NCBI GenBank assembly: GCA_009827225.1
Contig: WUAI01000034.1
Location: forward strand, 1-34,368
DNA from: Flavobacteriaceae bacterium
GTDB taxonomy: Bacteria; Bacteroidota; Bacteroidia; Flavobacteriales; Flavobacteriaceae
DNA length: 34,368 bases
Reading direction: 5' to 3'
Program-made: the position numbers and the translations under genes
The notes under the pieces: model-generated
Databases searched by the model: none
Told to the model about the DNA's origin: nothing
The model's input: only the letters and a program-made list of their open reading frames with translations
Shown: positions 1 to 9,643 of the stretch, in pieces
Layout of the letters: every line of letters starts with the position of its first letter
Numbering within the stretch: position 1 is the stretch's first letter

Positions 1-344
1 AAGGGTATCCTGCTGCGGAAATGAAGCACGGTCCCATCGCACTTATCGATGAGCAAATGCCTGTGGTGGTAATCGCCGTGAATAGTAACCACTATGAAAA
101 AGTGGTGAGCAACATCGAAGAGATCAAAGCCAGAAAAGGAAAGATCATTGCTGTAGTTACCGAAGGTGATACGACCGTCAAAGAATTGGCAGACTATATC
201 ATGGAAGTGCCAAAAACACCCGAGACGTTGAGTCCGTTAGTAACGACTATTCCTTTGCAATTGCTCTCTTACCATATCGCTGTGATGTTGGACAAGAATG
301 TGGACCAGCCTCGCAACCTGGCGAAGTCGGTTACAGTAGAATAA
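1..344 (+). CDS. glmS: Glutamine--fructose-6-phosphate aminotransferase (isomerizing), C-terminal part
   Basis: Partial gene cut by the window start; the frame is open from base 3 and reads [16 protein letters not shown] and onward. GlmS makes glucosamine-6-phosphate from fructose-6-phosphate and glutamine, the entry step to peptidoglycan and lipid A precursors, in the cytoplasm. What is visible is the end of the second SIS (sugar isomerase) domain: the E-x-KHGP-x-ALID segment lines the sugar-phosphate site, and the protein ends [13 protein letters not shown], the usual GlmS C-terminus in which the conserved Lys near the end (here in AKSVTVE) belongs to the active site. The N-terminal glutaminase domain lies outside the window. 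It is followed by 332 non-coding bases holding a structured RNA. Confidence 0.95.
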   Translation, partial: GYPAAEMKHGPIALIDEQMPVVVIAVNSNHYEKVVSNIEEIKARKGKIIAVVTEGDTTVKELADYIMEVPKTPETLSPLVTTIPLQLLSYHIAVMLDKNVDQPRNLAKSVTVE

Positions 345-397
345 ATTTCCCGTACGATTTAATTATAAAAATGGGCTAATCTGTTGCCGATTGGCTA

Positions 398-488
398 GGC
401 CCGCCTGAACGAGCATTCGGGCAGGGATGGGAGTGGCATCCCCTAAAGTGGATACTGCTTTAGGGATATAACGGACAGCCCGGTTTTT
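398..488 (+). ncRNA. Structured RNA, Flavo-1-like
   Basis: The glmS-atpD gap carries a foldable element. CGGGC (418-422) can pair with GCCCG (478-482), enclosing GGATG/CATCC and the perfect hairpin CCCTAAAG / CTTTAGGG, and the outer stem is followed by a run of T (from 484). The blocks GGGATGG, AGTGGCATCC, GGATATAACGGA and AGCCCG resemble, from memory, the Flavo-1 RNA described from comparative genomics of Flavobacteria (function unknown). CGGGC can alternatively pair with GCCCG at 399-403, so two exclusive folds exist. The rest of the gap (about 490-582) is A-rich with no gene seen. Family assignment is by recall, not by a covariance search. Confidence 0.6.
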
Positions 489-582
489 TGGAGATTGAGC
501 CTGTCGAAATCACTAAAAAAGCCCGCCAAAAAAACAAGCCTCCCCGAATGCAAAAAAAGCACTAAAAAATTAGTAAAAACGA

Positions 583-614
583 TTGTCTGATATGGATATA
601 AAAAGCTATATTTG
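583..614 (+). promoter_or_regulatory. Bacteroidota-type promoter for atpDC
   Basis: TTG at 583-585, 21 bases, then TATATTTG at 607-614, matching the -33 TTG / -7 TAnnTTTG consensus of Bacteroidota sigma-A promoters. Expected transcription start is about 619-622, leaving a leader of about 55 bases before atpD. Confidence 0.6.
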
Positions 615-658
615 CACCGATTTTCAGAGGGACATTTTTGGCCTTCTAACAGTACTAA

Positions 659-2182
<1,524 letters not shown>

Positions 2183-2193
2183 TACTGAAAACT

Positions 2194-2469
2194 ATGTATT
2201 TAGAAATTGTAACTCCTGAAGCATCTTTAGTAAGCGGTGAAGTAGAATCGGTTACAGTACCCGGTGTGGATGGTGAATTTCAGATGTTGAACAATCACGC
2301 TGCCATTGTTTCCCTATTGGGAGAAGGTAAAGTGAAATTTCGCGGTAACCCTACCATAGCCGAAGGTTTTGAGAACAAATTCGAGCAAGTTGATGGAAAA
2401 TGGGTATTGGAGATCAATAGCGGAACCGTTCAAATGAGCAATAACAGAGTCATCGTATTAGCCGACTAA
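2194..2469 (+). CDS. atpC: F1 ATP synthase subunit epsilon, short form
   Basis: Epsilon subunit of the F1 rotor stalk, co-transcribed with atpD. The 91 residues make only the N-terminal beta-sandwich domain: MYLEIVTPEASLVSGEVESVTVPGVDGEFQ at the start (the V-x-V-PG-x-DGEFQ-LxNHA signature) and VQMSNNRVIVLAD at the end. Epsilon of E. coli is about 139 residues and adds a C-terminal two-helix domain that can extend and inhibit ATP hydrolysis; that domain is missing. The stop is followed directly by a terminator, so this is not a truncated reading frame. Short epsilon is known in Bacteroidota, which implies another way of limiting ATP hydrolysis. Confidence 0.93.
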   Translation: MYLEIVTPEASLVSGEVESVTVPGVDGEFQMLNNHAAIVSLLGEGKVKFRGNPTIAEGFENKFEQVDGKWVLEINSGTVQMSNNRVIVLAD

Positions 2470-2493
2470 TCGATAGAACATTTTAATAGTCAA

Positions 2494-2523
2494 GGCGCCT
2501 TCCATTTCGGGAGGCGTTTTTTT
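2494..2523 (+). terminator. Intrinsic terminator of atpDC
   Basis: Stem CGCCTTCC (2496-2503) / GGGAGGCG (2509-2516) with one T-G wobble and a 5-base loop, followed by seven T (2517-2523), 25 bases after the atpC stop. It abuts the next gene's putative promoter box at 2525. Confidence 0.85.
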
Positions 2524-2524
2524 G

Positions 2525-2532
2525 TATACTTG
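2525..2532 (+). promoter_or_regulatory. Candidate -7 box very close to the start codon of the following membrane gene
   Basis: TATACTTG (one mismatch to TAnnTTTG) lies immediately after the atpC terminator and 12 bases before the GTG at 2537. If used, the mRNA would start at or within a few bases of the start codon. It makes the upstream TTG at 2522 an impossible start. No clear -33 element was seen because the terminator stem occupies that position. Confidence 0.35.
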
Positions 2533-2536
2533 TATT

Positions 2537-3025
2537 GTGAGCGACCCTAAGGTTATAAAGCATGTTAGGAAATTGTCCATTGGCTGGGCCTTGTTAGCGT
2601 CCTTTTTCTTCACACTTTCGCTGTATTTCGCATATCGGGCGGTCTTGTCTTTACCGATTTGGGGCGATCTCGTTCCGGTGGATAATTTTTTGATGTGGAC
2701 GACCCTATTCATTTTTTGTTTCTTCTTCGGAAGGATGGCAAGTGAAGTGTCAGAATATATATTCGACTTCCGTGAGAAAAAATATAAGGTAATTCGAAGA
2801 TACGGCCCTTTTAGTGTGGGGTCCTGGAAACGTTTCAGTCACCTTAAAACTATTACTATTGATGAGGCCGATGATGCAATTTATGAGGTTATATTTGGCT
2901 TTCATTCCAACAAAAAGAAGATCATTGCACAATTCGAAGCGTATGAATCTGCCTTACATTTTGCCAACCTGGCAAAGAAGGCCTTAAAAGTGAAACTCGT
3001 GGATAAAATTGAGATTAATGGATAG
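2537..3025 (+). CDS. Two-helix membrane protein of unknown function (tandem paralogue 1)
   Basis: No function recognised. From the GTG start it encodes about 162 residues (VSDPKVIKHVRKL...). Two hydrophobic segments (roughly WALLASFFFTLSLYFAYRAVL and FLMWTTLFIFCFFFG) form a membrane hairpin, followed by a soluble region with FDFREKKYKVIRRYG and VGSWKRF. The next gene encodes the same architecture: IDF-x(2)-K-x-YKV-x-R-x-YG-x(3)-(V/I)GSWK is shared, so the two arose by duplication. The soluble part resembles a PH-like small domain, but that is only an impression. The reading frame extends upstream to a TTG at 2522, which overlaps the terminator tail and the promoter box, so GTG at 2537 is preferred. 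Confidence 0.75.
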   Translation: MSDPKVIKHVRKLSIGWALLASFFFTLSLYFAYRAVLSLPIWGDLVPVDNFLMWTTLFIFCFFFGRMASEVSEYIFDFREKKYKVIRRYGPFSVGSWKRFSHLKTITIDEADDAIYEVIFGFHSNKKKIIAQFEAYESALHFANLAKKALKVKLVDKIEING

Positions 3026-3043
3026 TCCTTATCGTCTTTGAAT

Positions 3044-3568
3044 ATGGCATCGAACATAAAACATATAAGTAAGAGGCCGTTATGGAAACCTATTGTGGGA
3101 GCTATTTTGTTTACGCTTTCTATAATTTGTTTAGTTAACGCAATTAAGTTGTTTCCGGGATATCTGAACGGCGAAGATCCCGGGAATATGGTGGTCTGGG
3201 GCTTCTTTGCGTTTTGGTGCTTTGGTTTCGGAGAGGAGTTTTCCAAGTCTCTTGACTATGAAATAGATTTCAAAGCAAAGCAATACAAGGTTACCAGGAA
3301 TTATGGTCTCCTTAGGATTGGATCCTGGAAAGAATTGAAGAACGTCGATCATGTCTCTGTGGAGAAAGGCCGATTCAAAAATTTTCAATTCACTCTTTGG
3401 AATAAAAAATACAAAAAGATGATGGTGGTGAAATTTTCCAATAAGGAAGATACATTATCTAAGGCGAAACAAGTTGCCATTGCCATGGAAGTAAAACTGT
3501 TGGACGAATTGACCAATCCTGAAAGTTCGACTTGGATTGAGCCCTCCGTATTATCGAAGGACGATTAG
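3044..3568 (+). CDS. Two-helix membrane protein of unknown function (tandem paralogue 2)
   Basis: Second copy of the preceding gene, starting 18 bases after its stop at ATG 3044 (a TTG at 3038 is a less likely start). About 174 residues: a short basic N-terminus (MASNIKHISKRP), two hydrophobic segments (WKPIVGAILFTLSIICLVNAI and MVVWGFFAFWCFGFG), then the shared motif YEIDFKAKQYKVTRNYG and IGSWKEL, and an acidic tail. No function recognised. Its 3' end overlaps the 3' end of the GNAT gene on the other strand by 18 bases, so the two transcripts are antisense to each other there. Confidence 0.8.
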   Translation: MASNIKHISKRPLWKPIVGAILFTLSIICLVNAIKLFPGYLNGEDPGNMVVWGFFAFWCFGFGEEFSKSLDYEIDFKAKQYKVTRNYGLLRIGSWKELKNVDHVSVEKGRFKNFQFTLWNKKYKKMMVVKFSNKEDTLSKAKQVAIAMEVKLLDELTNPESSTWIEPSVLSKDD

Positions 3569-4081
3569 TTCCCAATCTTGTCCGCCGGACGAATAAGTGC
3601 CCAGTTGTTCAAATCCAATCGCGTAATGCGCTTGCAGGGACCTTTGATTCGCAGCGTCTACCTCGGTCACAATGGTGTCGAACGGTGGGATATGGTTGTC
3701 TTTCATGGCGAGATACAAGTTGCGGAAAATACCTTGCTTCCTGAAATTCTTATCAATGCACACTTGTCCCATGACCAGGAAATTCCCAATCGAGGAAGTA
3801 TACTTTTTCAGTTGATCAAACATGGGTTTCAAAACTTCAATGGAATTCCCAAACTTAGGATGCATGGACAAAGCGTATCCAACTACCTTGTCTTCCGATT
3901 TGGCAATGGTGTGCGCGCACGCATCATTCATTTCCTTCAATAGTTGAAGGTTATGATGAACCGTCACAAAGCCTTCATTTATCTTCTCTTCTTCGGAAAT
4001 GCTCTGAGGCAGGTTGTGCCGCTGCAACTCTAGAATTTGTTCAAGCTCAGTATCTGAAGCAGCTAATGCATATTGGATCAT
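3551..4081 (-). CDS. GNAT family N-acetyltransferase
   Basis: 176-residue cytoplasmic protein of the GCN5-related acetyltransferase superfamily, which moves the acetyl group of acetyl-CoA to an amine. Visible: the beta4/motif A region FLVMGQVCIDKNFRKQGIFRNLY (about 101-123) with the acetyl-CoA pyrophosphate loop R-K-Q-G-I-F-R, then motif B TEVDAANQRSLQAHYAIGFEQLGTY, in which N-x(2)-S-x(2)-x-H-Y-x-x-G-F is the usual pattern. The substrate cannot be read from sequence. It lies 19 bases after the small lipoprotein gene on the same strand, so the two may be co-transcribed. Confidence 0.85.
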   Translation of the reverse strand: MIQYALAASDTELEQILELQRHNLPQSISEEEKINEGFVTVHHNLQLLKEMNDACAHTIAKSEDKVVGYALSMHPKFGNSIEVLKPMFDQLKKYTSSIGNFLVMGQVCIDKNFRKQGIFRNLYLAMKDNHIPPFDTIVTEVDAANQRSLQAHYAIGFEQLGTYSSGGQDWELIVLR

Positions 4082-4100
4082 GTTTCAAGATACCAAATAC

Positions 4101-4418
4101 TTACACATCATCAATATCAAAGATATCGATCCAACCATCTTCCCCGCAAAATGTGTCTGGACCCTGAACTTCCCAATTAAGTTTGACCGTAAGTGGAAGA
4201 TTATCCTCGGAAAGATCAAGGTCATTACTGGGGAGTTCTCCAGGGTTAAAAAGATAGGTGGAATGATCGATTTCAATAAAGTACCCACCACAGCATAAAC
4301 ATTCTCTGTAGTCCAGGGACGTTATTAATCCGATTGATTCGAAATCGGGACTATTGTCATCATCACCTTTACAGGCCATAAAAACCAGGATACAAAGTAA
4401 AACAACAACCTTTTTCAT
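4101..4418 (-). CDS. Small cysteine-containing lipoprotein of unknown function
   Basis: 105 residues beginning MKKVVVLLCILVFMACKGDDDN: a short signal peptide with lipobox FMAC (lipidated Cys 16), then an acidic GDDD stretch like the Bacteroidota lipoprotein export signal. The mature part holds ECLCCGGYF and a later Cys (DTFCGED), so four cysteines that could bind metal or form disulphides in the periplasm or outer membrane, and it ends in an acidic tail. No family recognised. It is upstream of the GNAT gene on the same strand; the relation is unclear. Confidence 0.75.
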   Translation of the reverse strand: MKKVVVLLCILVFMACKGDDDNSPDFESIGLITSLDYRECLCCGGYFIEIDHSTYLFNPGELPSNDLDLSEDNLPLTVKLNWEVQGPDTFCGEDGWIDIFDIDDV

Positions 4419-4497
4419 ACGATTGGTTTTACATAAGATAGTAAAATCAATGATGAGTTGCGTTTATAGCCTAATCCAAGAGGTCTTGGAACTTCAA

Positions 4498-5232
4498 CTA
4501 TGATAATTGTAAAAACAGCAAAGCTGCGATCGTACCTCCTGCAATGGGTCCAAGTACCGGGATCCAGGAGTATCTCCAGTCGGTGGCTTTGTTTTTAAAC
4601 GGTATCAAAGAATGTACTATTCTAGGCCCAAGGTCTCTGGCCGGGTTAATGGCATACCCGGTTGGTCCACCTAAGCACAGACCAATCGCCCATACCACTA
4701 ATGCCACAGGTAATGCTCCTAAGGATCCTAACCCAAAGGCAACTTCGTCTCCATTCGGCATAGTTAGTTCCGGTCCTGCTATATAGAAGACAGCTATCAA
4801 TAAGACAAAGGTTCCAATGAGCTCCGATAAGAAATTCAAGGGAGTATTTCTTATAGCCGGGGCAGTACAAAATGTAGCTGCGATTCCTCCGGCATCCTCC
4901 GTAGTTTCGTAGTGCTTTTTGTGCATGATATAGACGACTAATCCGCCCAACATGGCTCCTATCATTTGTCCGGCAATATAAGTAGGCACCAGGGCCCATT
5001 CAAATAGGCCGGCCACCGCCAATGATACAGTTACTGCCGGATTAATGTGCGCCCCACTGTGAGGTCCTGCAACCAGGACCGCGACGTAAACAGCGAGTGC
5101 CCATCCGGTAGTGATCACTATCCAGCCGGAGTTATTTCCTTTGGTTCCGTTCAGAACCACATTGGCAACAACGCCATTTCCTAAGAGCATTAATAAAAAA
5201 GTACCTAGAATTTCTGCAACAAATGGTGTCAT
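4498..5232 (-). CDS. glpF: Glycerol uptake facilitator (MIP/aquaporin family)
   Basis: Inner-membrane channel letting glycerol diffuse into the cell. 244 residues, six hydrophobic segments and two half-helices with the NPA boxes: GAHINPAVT (N64) and GYAINPARDLGPR (N195). The Asp right after the second NPAR is the mark of glycerol-conducting GlpF over water-only aquaporins. It is the last gene of the minus-strand operon glpD-glpK-glpF, 23 bases after glpK, so the incoming glycerol is phosphorylated by GlpK and oxidised by GlpD. No clear terminator was seen behind it; the 4419-4497 gap contains only a short inverted repeat CCAAGA/TCTTGG. Confidence 0.95.
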   Translation of the reverse strand: MTPFVAEILGTFLLMLLGNGVVANVVLNGTKGNNSGWIVITTGWALAVYVAVLVAGPHSGAHINPAVTVSLAVAGLFEWALVPTYIAGQMIGAMLGGLVVYIMHKKHYETTEDAGGIAATFCTAPAIRNTPLNFLSELIGTFVLLIAVFYIAGPELTMPNGDEVAFGLGSLGALPVALVVWAIGLCLGGPTGYAINPARDLGPRIVHSLIPFKNKATDWRYSWIPVLGPIAGGTIAALLFLQLS

Positions 5233-5255
5233 AATGGTTTGGTGTATTAGAATGA

Positions 5256-6749
5256 TTATTCGATCCAGTTCTGGCTTCGCCCCACGGCTTTATGCCATTG
5301 CCCGATATGATGTGCAACTTGATCGCTGTCCATGGAAGGTTCAAAAGTTCTGTCTTTCGCCCATTGCTCCTGAAGACTTTCAAGATTCTCCCAGTAGCCC
5401 ACAGCAAGACCGGCCAGGTAGGCTGCTCCCAGGGCAGTACTTTCCAGTTGTTTTGGGCGAATTACAGGAAATTCGAAAATATCACTTTGGAACTGTAACA
5501 GGAAATTATTGGCCGTTGCCCCACCATCCACACGCAGTTCTTTACCCTCTGTTTTAGCATCAGCCTCCATAGCTTTTACGATATCATACACCTGGTATGC
5601 AATACCTTCCAATGTAGCTCTTGCAATATGAGCATGGGTACTACCGCGAGTGAGGCCTACAATGGCTCCTCTGGCATAGCTGTCCCAATAAGGCGCACCT
5701 AATCCCGTGAGAGCCGGAACAAAATAAACGCCCCCATTGTCTTCCACACTGGTGGCTAGCTTTTCTATTTCCGCAGCATCCTTTATCAGTTGTAGTCCGT
5801 CACGAATCCATTGCACGGCAGCACCTCCTACGAAGATGCTCCCTTCCAATGCATAATGTGTGGTGTCGCCTATTTTCCAGGCGATGGTGGTAAGCAGGTT
5901 ATTTTCAGAATATACAGGTTGTTCCCCGGTATTCATCAACAGGAAACATCCGGTGCCGTAAGTATTTTTAACCATCCCAGCTTCCGTACATTGTTGTCCG
6001 AATAAGGCCGCCTGCTGATCCCCGGCAATTCCCGAAATAGGAATTTGACGTGCGAACAACCCTTCATAGGTTTCGGCCACCTTTTCACTGCTCCCTTTCA
6101 CCTCGGGAAGCATCTTTCTTGGAATATCAAGTATGTTCAGTAATTCATCGTCCCAATCGAGCGTATGAATATTGAAGATTAAAGTTCGGCTGGCGTTGCT
6201 CACGTCCGTGACATGAGTGGCCCCGTCTGTGAGTTTCCAGATTATCCAGCTGTCTACGGTTCCAAAACAGAGTTCTCCGTTCTCGGCTCTTTCTCTTGCT
6301 CCTTCGACATTGTCCAGAATCCATTTCACTTTGGTCCCTGAAAAGTATGCGTCGATAATGAGCCCTGTTTTCTTTTTGAAGGTTTCGGTGAAGCCCTTTT
6401 CCTTCAGGCTATCACAGAATTTTGCCGTTCGGCGGTCCTGCCAAACTATGGCATTGTGAATGGGTTTTCCAGTTGCTTTTTCCCAGACTATCGTTGTTTC
6501 ACGCTGATTGGTAATGCCAATCCCGGCGATATCATGACCGGTTACATCTGTACTCACCAAGGCCTCCTGTATGGCAACCCACTGAGATTCCCATATTTCA
6601 TTTGGATCGTGTTCCACCCATCCGGGTTTTGGAAATATCTGTTCAAAGTCTTGCTGTCCGCTTCCCATCTTTTCTCCCGCATGGTTGAAGAGGATGGCAC
6701 GTGATGAAGTGGTTCCCTGATCGATCGACAGTATGTATTTCTTACCCAT
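5256..6749 (-). CDS. glpK: Glycerol kinase
   Basis: Phosphorylates glycerol with ATP to sn-glycerol-3-phosphate in the cytoplasm. 497 residues, the usual length. The N-terminus has the FGGY-kinase phosphate loop [40 protein letters not shown] is the glycerol-site strand, with WQDRR diagnostic of Glp[14 protein letters not shown] holds the catalytic Asp; [12 protein letters not shown] and the C-terminal [20 protein letters not shown] and [16 protein letters not shown] complete the nucleotide domain. Located 11 bases after glpD and 23 before glpF. Confidence 0.98.
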   Translation of the reverse strand: MGKKYILSIDQGTTSSRAILFNHAGEKMGSGQQDFEQIFPKPGWVEHDPNEIWESQWVAIQEALVSTDVTGHDIAGIGITNQRETTIVWEKATGKPIHNAIVWQDRRTAKFCDSLKEKGFTETFKKKTGLIIDAYFSGTKVKWILDNVEGARERAENGELCFGTVDSWIIWKLTDGATHVTDVSNASRTLIFNIHTLDWDDELLNILDIPRKMLPEVKGSSEKVAETYEGLFARQIPISGIAGDQQAALFGQQCTEAGMVKNTYGTGCFLLMNTGEQPVYSENNLLTTIAWKIGDTTHYALEGSIFVGGAAVQWIRDGLQLIKDAAEIEKLATSVEDNGGVYFVPALTGLGAPYWDSYARGAIVGLTRGSTHAHIARATLEGIAYQVYDIVKAMEADAKTEGKELRVDGGATANNFLLQFQSDIFEFPVIRPKQLESTALGAAYLAGLAVGYWENLESLQEQWAKDRTFEPSMDSDQVAHHIGQWHKAVGRSQNWIE

Positions 6750-6760
6750 CTTGTTTACTA

Positions 6761-8329
6761 TTAGTTTAATATATATTTATCCGCCAACTCATTAAAATCG
6801 GTGATTTGTTGTTCTTTCCATTCTCCGTTCTTTCCTAATTCTGTAGCCATTAGATCGGCCACAACAGGAGCTACTTCTTTCGCTGTTCGTGCGTCCAGCA
6901 ATAAGAGCCTGATTCTTCTGGACAAGAAGTCCTCAACCGCCCTTGCGAACTCTTTTCTTACGCTCCAAACCACTTGTCCTTTGGTATAAGGATAGTTAGG
7001 GTGGATTTTCTCTGAGTACTCGGGGCTTGTACTTTCGAATTGGGTATAATCGTCCAGTTGCCCACCGTAAATGTAAAGGTGACTATCTGTTTTTTCCCTT
7101 GTTTCTGAAATATTTCCGGCGAGGGGTACTTTTTTCGTCGGTGATGGAATGTTCTCCCATTGGAAGGTTTCAATAACTGTGTCCATCACATCTTCGGCCA
7201 TTCTGCGATAAGTGGTCCACTTACCCCCAACAATGGATACTAAATTGTTCTCCACGATTATTTTGTGACTACGGGATACTTCTTTGGTATTCGTATCGTC
7301 TTTTTTAGGTTTGGCTAGTGGTCTCAATCCACTGAAAACTGAAAGTATATCCTCACGAGTGGCTTTTTTAGAGAGATACATATTGATGGTATCGAGTATG
7401 AACTGAACCTCCTCTTCCAGCGGGATCGGTTCTATCTTTGGTTTTTTGATCAAAGTATCGGTAGTCCCGGCGATCACTTTATCGTGCCAGGGGATAATGA
7501 ACAACACCCGCCCGTCCGAAGTTTTGGGAATCATTAATGCGGTATCACCCTTCAAAAAAGATTTATCCAGCATTAAATGAATTCCCTGGCTGGGAACCAC
7601 GGTTTTTTTGTGCTTCGGATTGTACATCTTTAAAATCTTATCGGTGAATATTCCGGTAGCATTGATGACTACTTTGGCCCGTATGTCATAGGTTTTTCCG
7701 GTTTCTGTATCTTCTGCGGTCACACCGGAAACGTGATGATTTTCATCCTTGATCAGCCCAACTACCTTCATATAGTTTAATGTGGTAGCGCCTTTATGCT
7801 CCGCCGTTTGCGCCAGGTTGATCGCCAGACGGGCATCGTCGAATTGCCCGTCATAATAGGATACTCCACTGGACAGGTTTTCGGTTTTAAGCGTTGGCAA
7901 ACTCTCGATCACAGTTTTCTTTTTGATTAGTCGAGATGGCCCCAGGCTTAGTTTTTTGGAAAGGAAATCGTAAAGTTTTAGGCCAATGGCATAATAAGGT
8001 CCACCCCACCATTTATAGTTGGGGATGATAAACTTTTGTTTTTTAAAAAGATGTCGGGCATTCTTTGCCAGCAAACCGCGCTCTTCCAATGCTTCGGAAA
8101 CTAGCTTTATGTTCCCTTGGGCAAGATAACGTACACCACCATGCACCAGTTTGGTACTTTTACTCGAAGTTCCTTTGGCAAAATCGTATTGTTCGAGGAG
8201 AATCGTATTAAATCCACGACTGGATGCATCCACAGCAATGCCCAGTCCACTGGCACCTCCGCCAATAATAAGTACATCCCATAAGCGGTCTGAATCGATG
8301 GAAGCTAACTGTTGAGTTCTATGGTTCAA
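6761..8329 (-). CDS. glpD: FAD-dependent glycerol-3-phosphate dehydrogenase (aerobic, respiratory)
   Basis: Oxidises glycerol-3-phosphate to dihydroxyacetone phosphate and passes electrons to the quinone pool; peripheral on the inner membrane. 522 residues: Rossmann FAD motif [17 protein letters not shown] near residue 20, [17 protein letters not shown] (FAD/substrate loop), and a C-terminal GlpD cap domain with [13 protein letters not shown]. The start is TTG (residues MNHRTQQL), because there is no ATG or GTG between an upstream in-frame stop and the conserved region. First gene of the glpDKF operon. A weak box TAGTTTTA on the minus strand (8368-8361) could be the -7 element. Confidence 0.95.
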   Translation of the reverse strand: MNHRTQQLASIDSDRLWDVLIIGGGASGLGIAVDASSRGFNTILLEQYDFAKGTSSKSTKLVHGGVRYLAQGNIKLVSEALEERGLLAKNARHLFKKQKFIIPNYKWWGGPYYAIGLKLYDFLSKKLSLGPSRLIKKKTVIESLPTLKTENLSSGVSYYDGQFDDARLAINLAQTAEHKGATTLNYMKVVGLIKDENHHVSGVTAEDTETGKTYDIRAKVVINATGIFTDKILKMYNPKHKKTVVPSQGIHLMLDKSFLKGDTALMIPKTSDGRVLFIIPWHDKVIAGTTDTLIKKPKIEPIPLEEEVQFILDTINMYLSKKATREDILSVFSGLRPLAKPKKDDTNTKEVSRSHKIIVENNLVSIVGGKWTTYRRMAEDVMDTVIETFQWENIPSPTKKVPLAGNISETREKTDSHLYIYGGQLDDYTQFESTSPEYSEKIHPNYPYTKGQVVWSVRKEFARAVEDFLSRRIRLLLLDARTAKEVAPVVADLMATELGKNGEWKEQQITDFNELADKYILN

Positions 8330-8473
8330 TGGAATTGAAGTTGGTTTAGGAACAATGTTTTAAAACTATTAAAAAATTATGGGAAATGGTAGTTTGTTGA
8401 ATTCCAATAATCGGATTTTTTTGATCGACTTAAAATAGGGGAATGAAATGCGTCAAAATTGGACTTCAGGTCG

Positions 8474-8481
8474 TATTTTTG
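8474..8481 (+). promoter_or_regulatory. -7 box adjoining the bioF start codon
   Basis: TATTTTTG matches TAnnTTTG exactly and begins 12 bases before the bioF ATG. Transcription starting the usual few bases after the box would give a leaderless or nearly leaderless bioF mRNA. A correctly spaced -33 TTG is not evident (a TTG at 8459-8461 is only 12 bases away). Confidence 0.4.
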
Positions 8482-8485
8482 AAAG

Positions 8486-9643
8486 ATGGAAAGCTTTCCG
8501 TACAGGTTATCTCAAAAACTCCAGAAACGTAGCAGTGACAATGCATTGAGAACACTGTCTGATACGTCCAATCTGATCGACTTTTCTTCCAATGACTATT
8601 TAGGCTTCAGTAATCATAGTGAAATTCAGGAACATGCGACCGCGCTCACAACAGAATTGAAACTTAAACAAAAAGGAGCAGGCGGATCCAGGCTGCTTAC
8701 CGGAAATCATGAATTGTTTGGCATTACCGAGGCTTTGATTGCTTCCTGCCATAAAGCCGAGGCGGCTCTCATCTATACCAGTGGGTATAATGCGAATTTG
8801 GGTTTTTTTGAATGCGTCCCTCAAAAGGATGATTTGATTCTTTTTGATGAGTACAGTCATGCTTCCATACGCGAGGGGATTCGATTGAGTAGGGCCCGTT
8901 CCCTAAAATTCGAACACAATAGCCTGGAAGATCTCTTACAGAAATTAGAGCATTTCAGAAGAAGAAATCCTAAGAATGATGGTGAAGTCTATGTGGTAAC
9001 GGAAACGGTTTTTTCTATGGACGGGGATACCCCTGATCTGTTTCGTCTTGCGAGTATCTGTCGCGAAAAAGAAATACGACTTGTCCTGGATGAGGCGCAT
9101 GCCCTGGGGGTAATGGGGAATACAGGGTTGGGCCTGTCCCAGGAACATGAGCTGCATAAAAGCTGTTTTGCCAGATTATATACTTACGGTAAGGCCCTCG
9201 GAGGTCACGGAGCAGCAATCGTAGGGAGCCAAATACTAAAGGATTATTTGATCAACTTCTCCAAAAGTCTTATTTATACAACCGCTTTGGGCCCGCTGGA
9301 TGTAGCCTGGATACATGCCGGGTATAAATATTTGGAGAGCGATCCAATTGAGAGAAGTGATTTGAATCGTAATATTGCAATATTTAAGAACATAATTTCT
9401 GAGGTGGAACTGGATTCCTATTTTGTTTCCAGTAGTTCGGCCATTCAATGCTGCGTTTTGCCGGACAATTCACGGGTGCGGAACATTTCAGAAGAATTGA
9501 AGAAAGAAGGTTTTGATGTTAGGCCCATTCTAGCTCCCACGGTACCTGAAGGAAAAGAGCGATTGCGATTTTGTTTGCACAGCTATAATACCCCTGAAAG
9601 CATTGAAAAAGTTGTACAACAATTGGCTACTTTTGTCAGATGA
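8486..9643 (+). CDS. bioF: 8-amino-7-oxononanoate synthase (KAPA synthase)
   Basis: PLP enzyme joining pimeloyl-ACP (or -CoA) and L-alanine to make KAPA, the first step of the biotin ring assembly. 385 residues. Visible: NDYLGFSNH near the N-terminus, GAGGSRLLTGNHELFGITE (64-82), YTSGYNANLGF, DEYSHASIREG (121-131, His stacking on PLP), DEAHALGVMG (202-211), and the Schiff-base Lys in TYGKALGGHGAAI (K236). bioD starts inside its stop codon (ATGA overlap), so translation is coupled. Alpha-oxoamine synthases such as 2-amino-3-ketobutyrate ligase are similar, but the bio neighbours settle the identity. Confidence 0.95.
   Translation: MESFPYRLSQKLQKRSSDNALRTLSDTSNLIDFSSNDYLGFSNHSEIQEHATALTTELKLKQKGAGGSRLLTGNHELFGITEALIASCHKAEAALIYTSGYNANLGFFECVPQKDDLILFDEYSHASIREGIRLSRARSLKFEHNSLEDLLQKLEHFRRRNPKNDGEVYVVTETVFSMDGDTPDLFRLASICREKEIRLVLDEAHALGVMGNTGLGLSQEHELHKSCFARLYTYGKALGGHGAAIVGSQILKDYLINFSKSLIYTTALGPLDVAWIHAGYKYLESDPIERSDLNRNIAIFKNIISEVELDSYFVSSSSAIQCCVLPDNSRVRNISEELKKEGFDVRPILAPTVPEGKERLRFCLHSYNTPESIEKVVQQLATFVR

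Noticed and set aside
484-545. Long-range pairing of TTTTTTGG with CCAAAAAA downstream of the structured RNA
   Set aside because: Low-complexity A/T runs pair easily by chance; no compensating evidence.
4014-4298. Plus-strand open frame of 94 codons across the GNAT/lipoprotein junction
   Set aside because: It overlaps two better supported minus-strand genes and has no recognisable features.
4485-4497. CCAAGA/TCTTGG inverted repeat as glpF terminator
   Set aside because: Only six base pairs with a two-base loop and no T-run.
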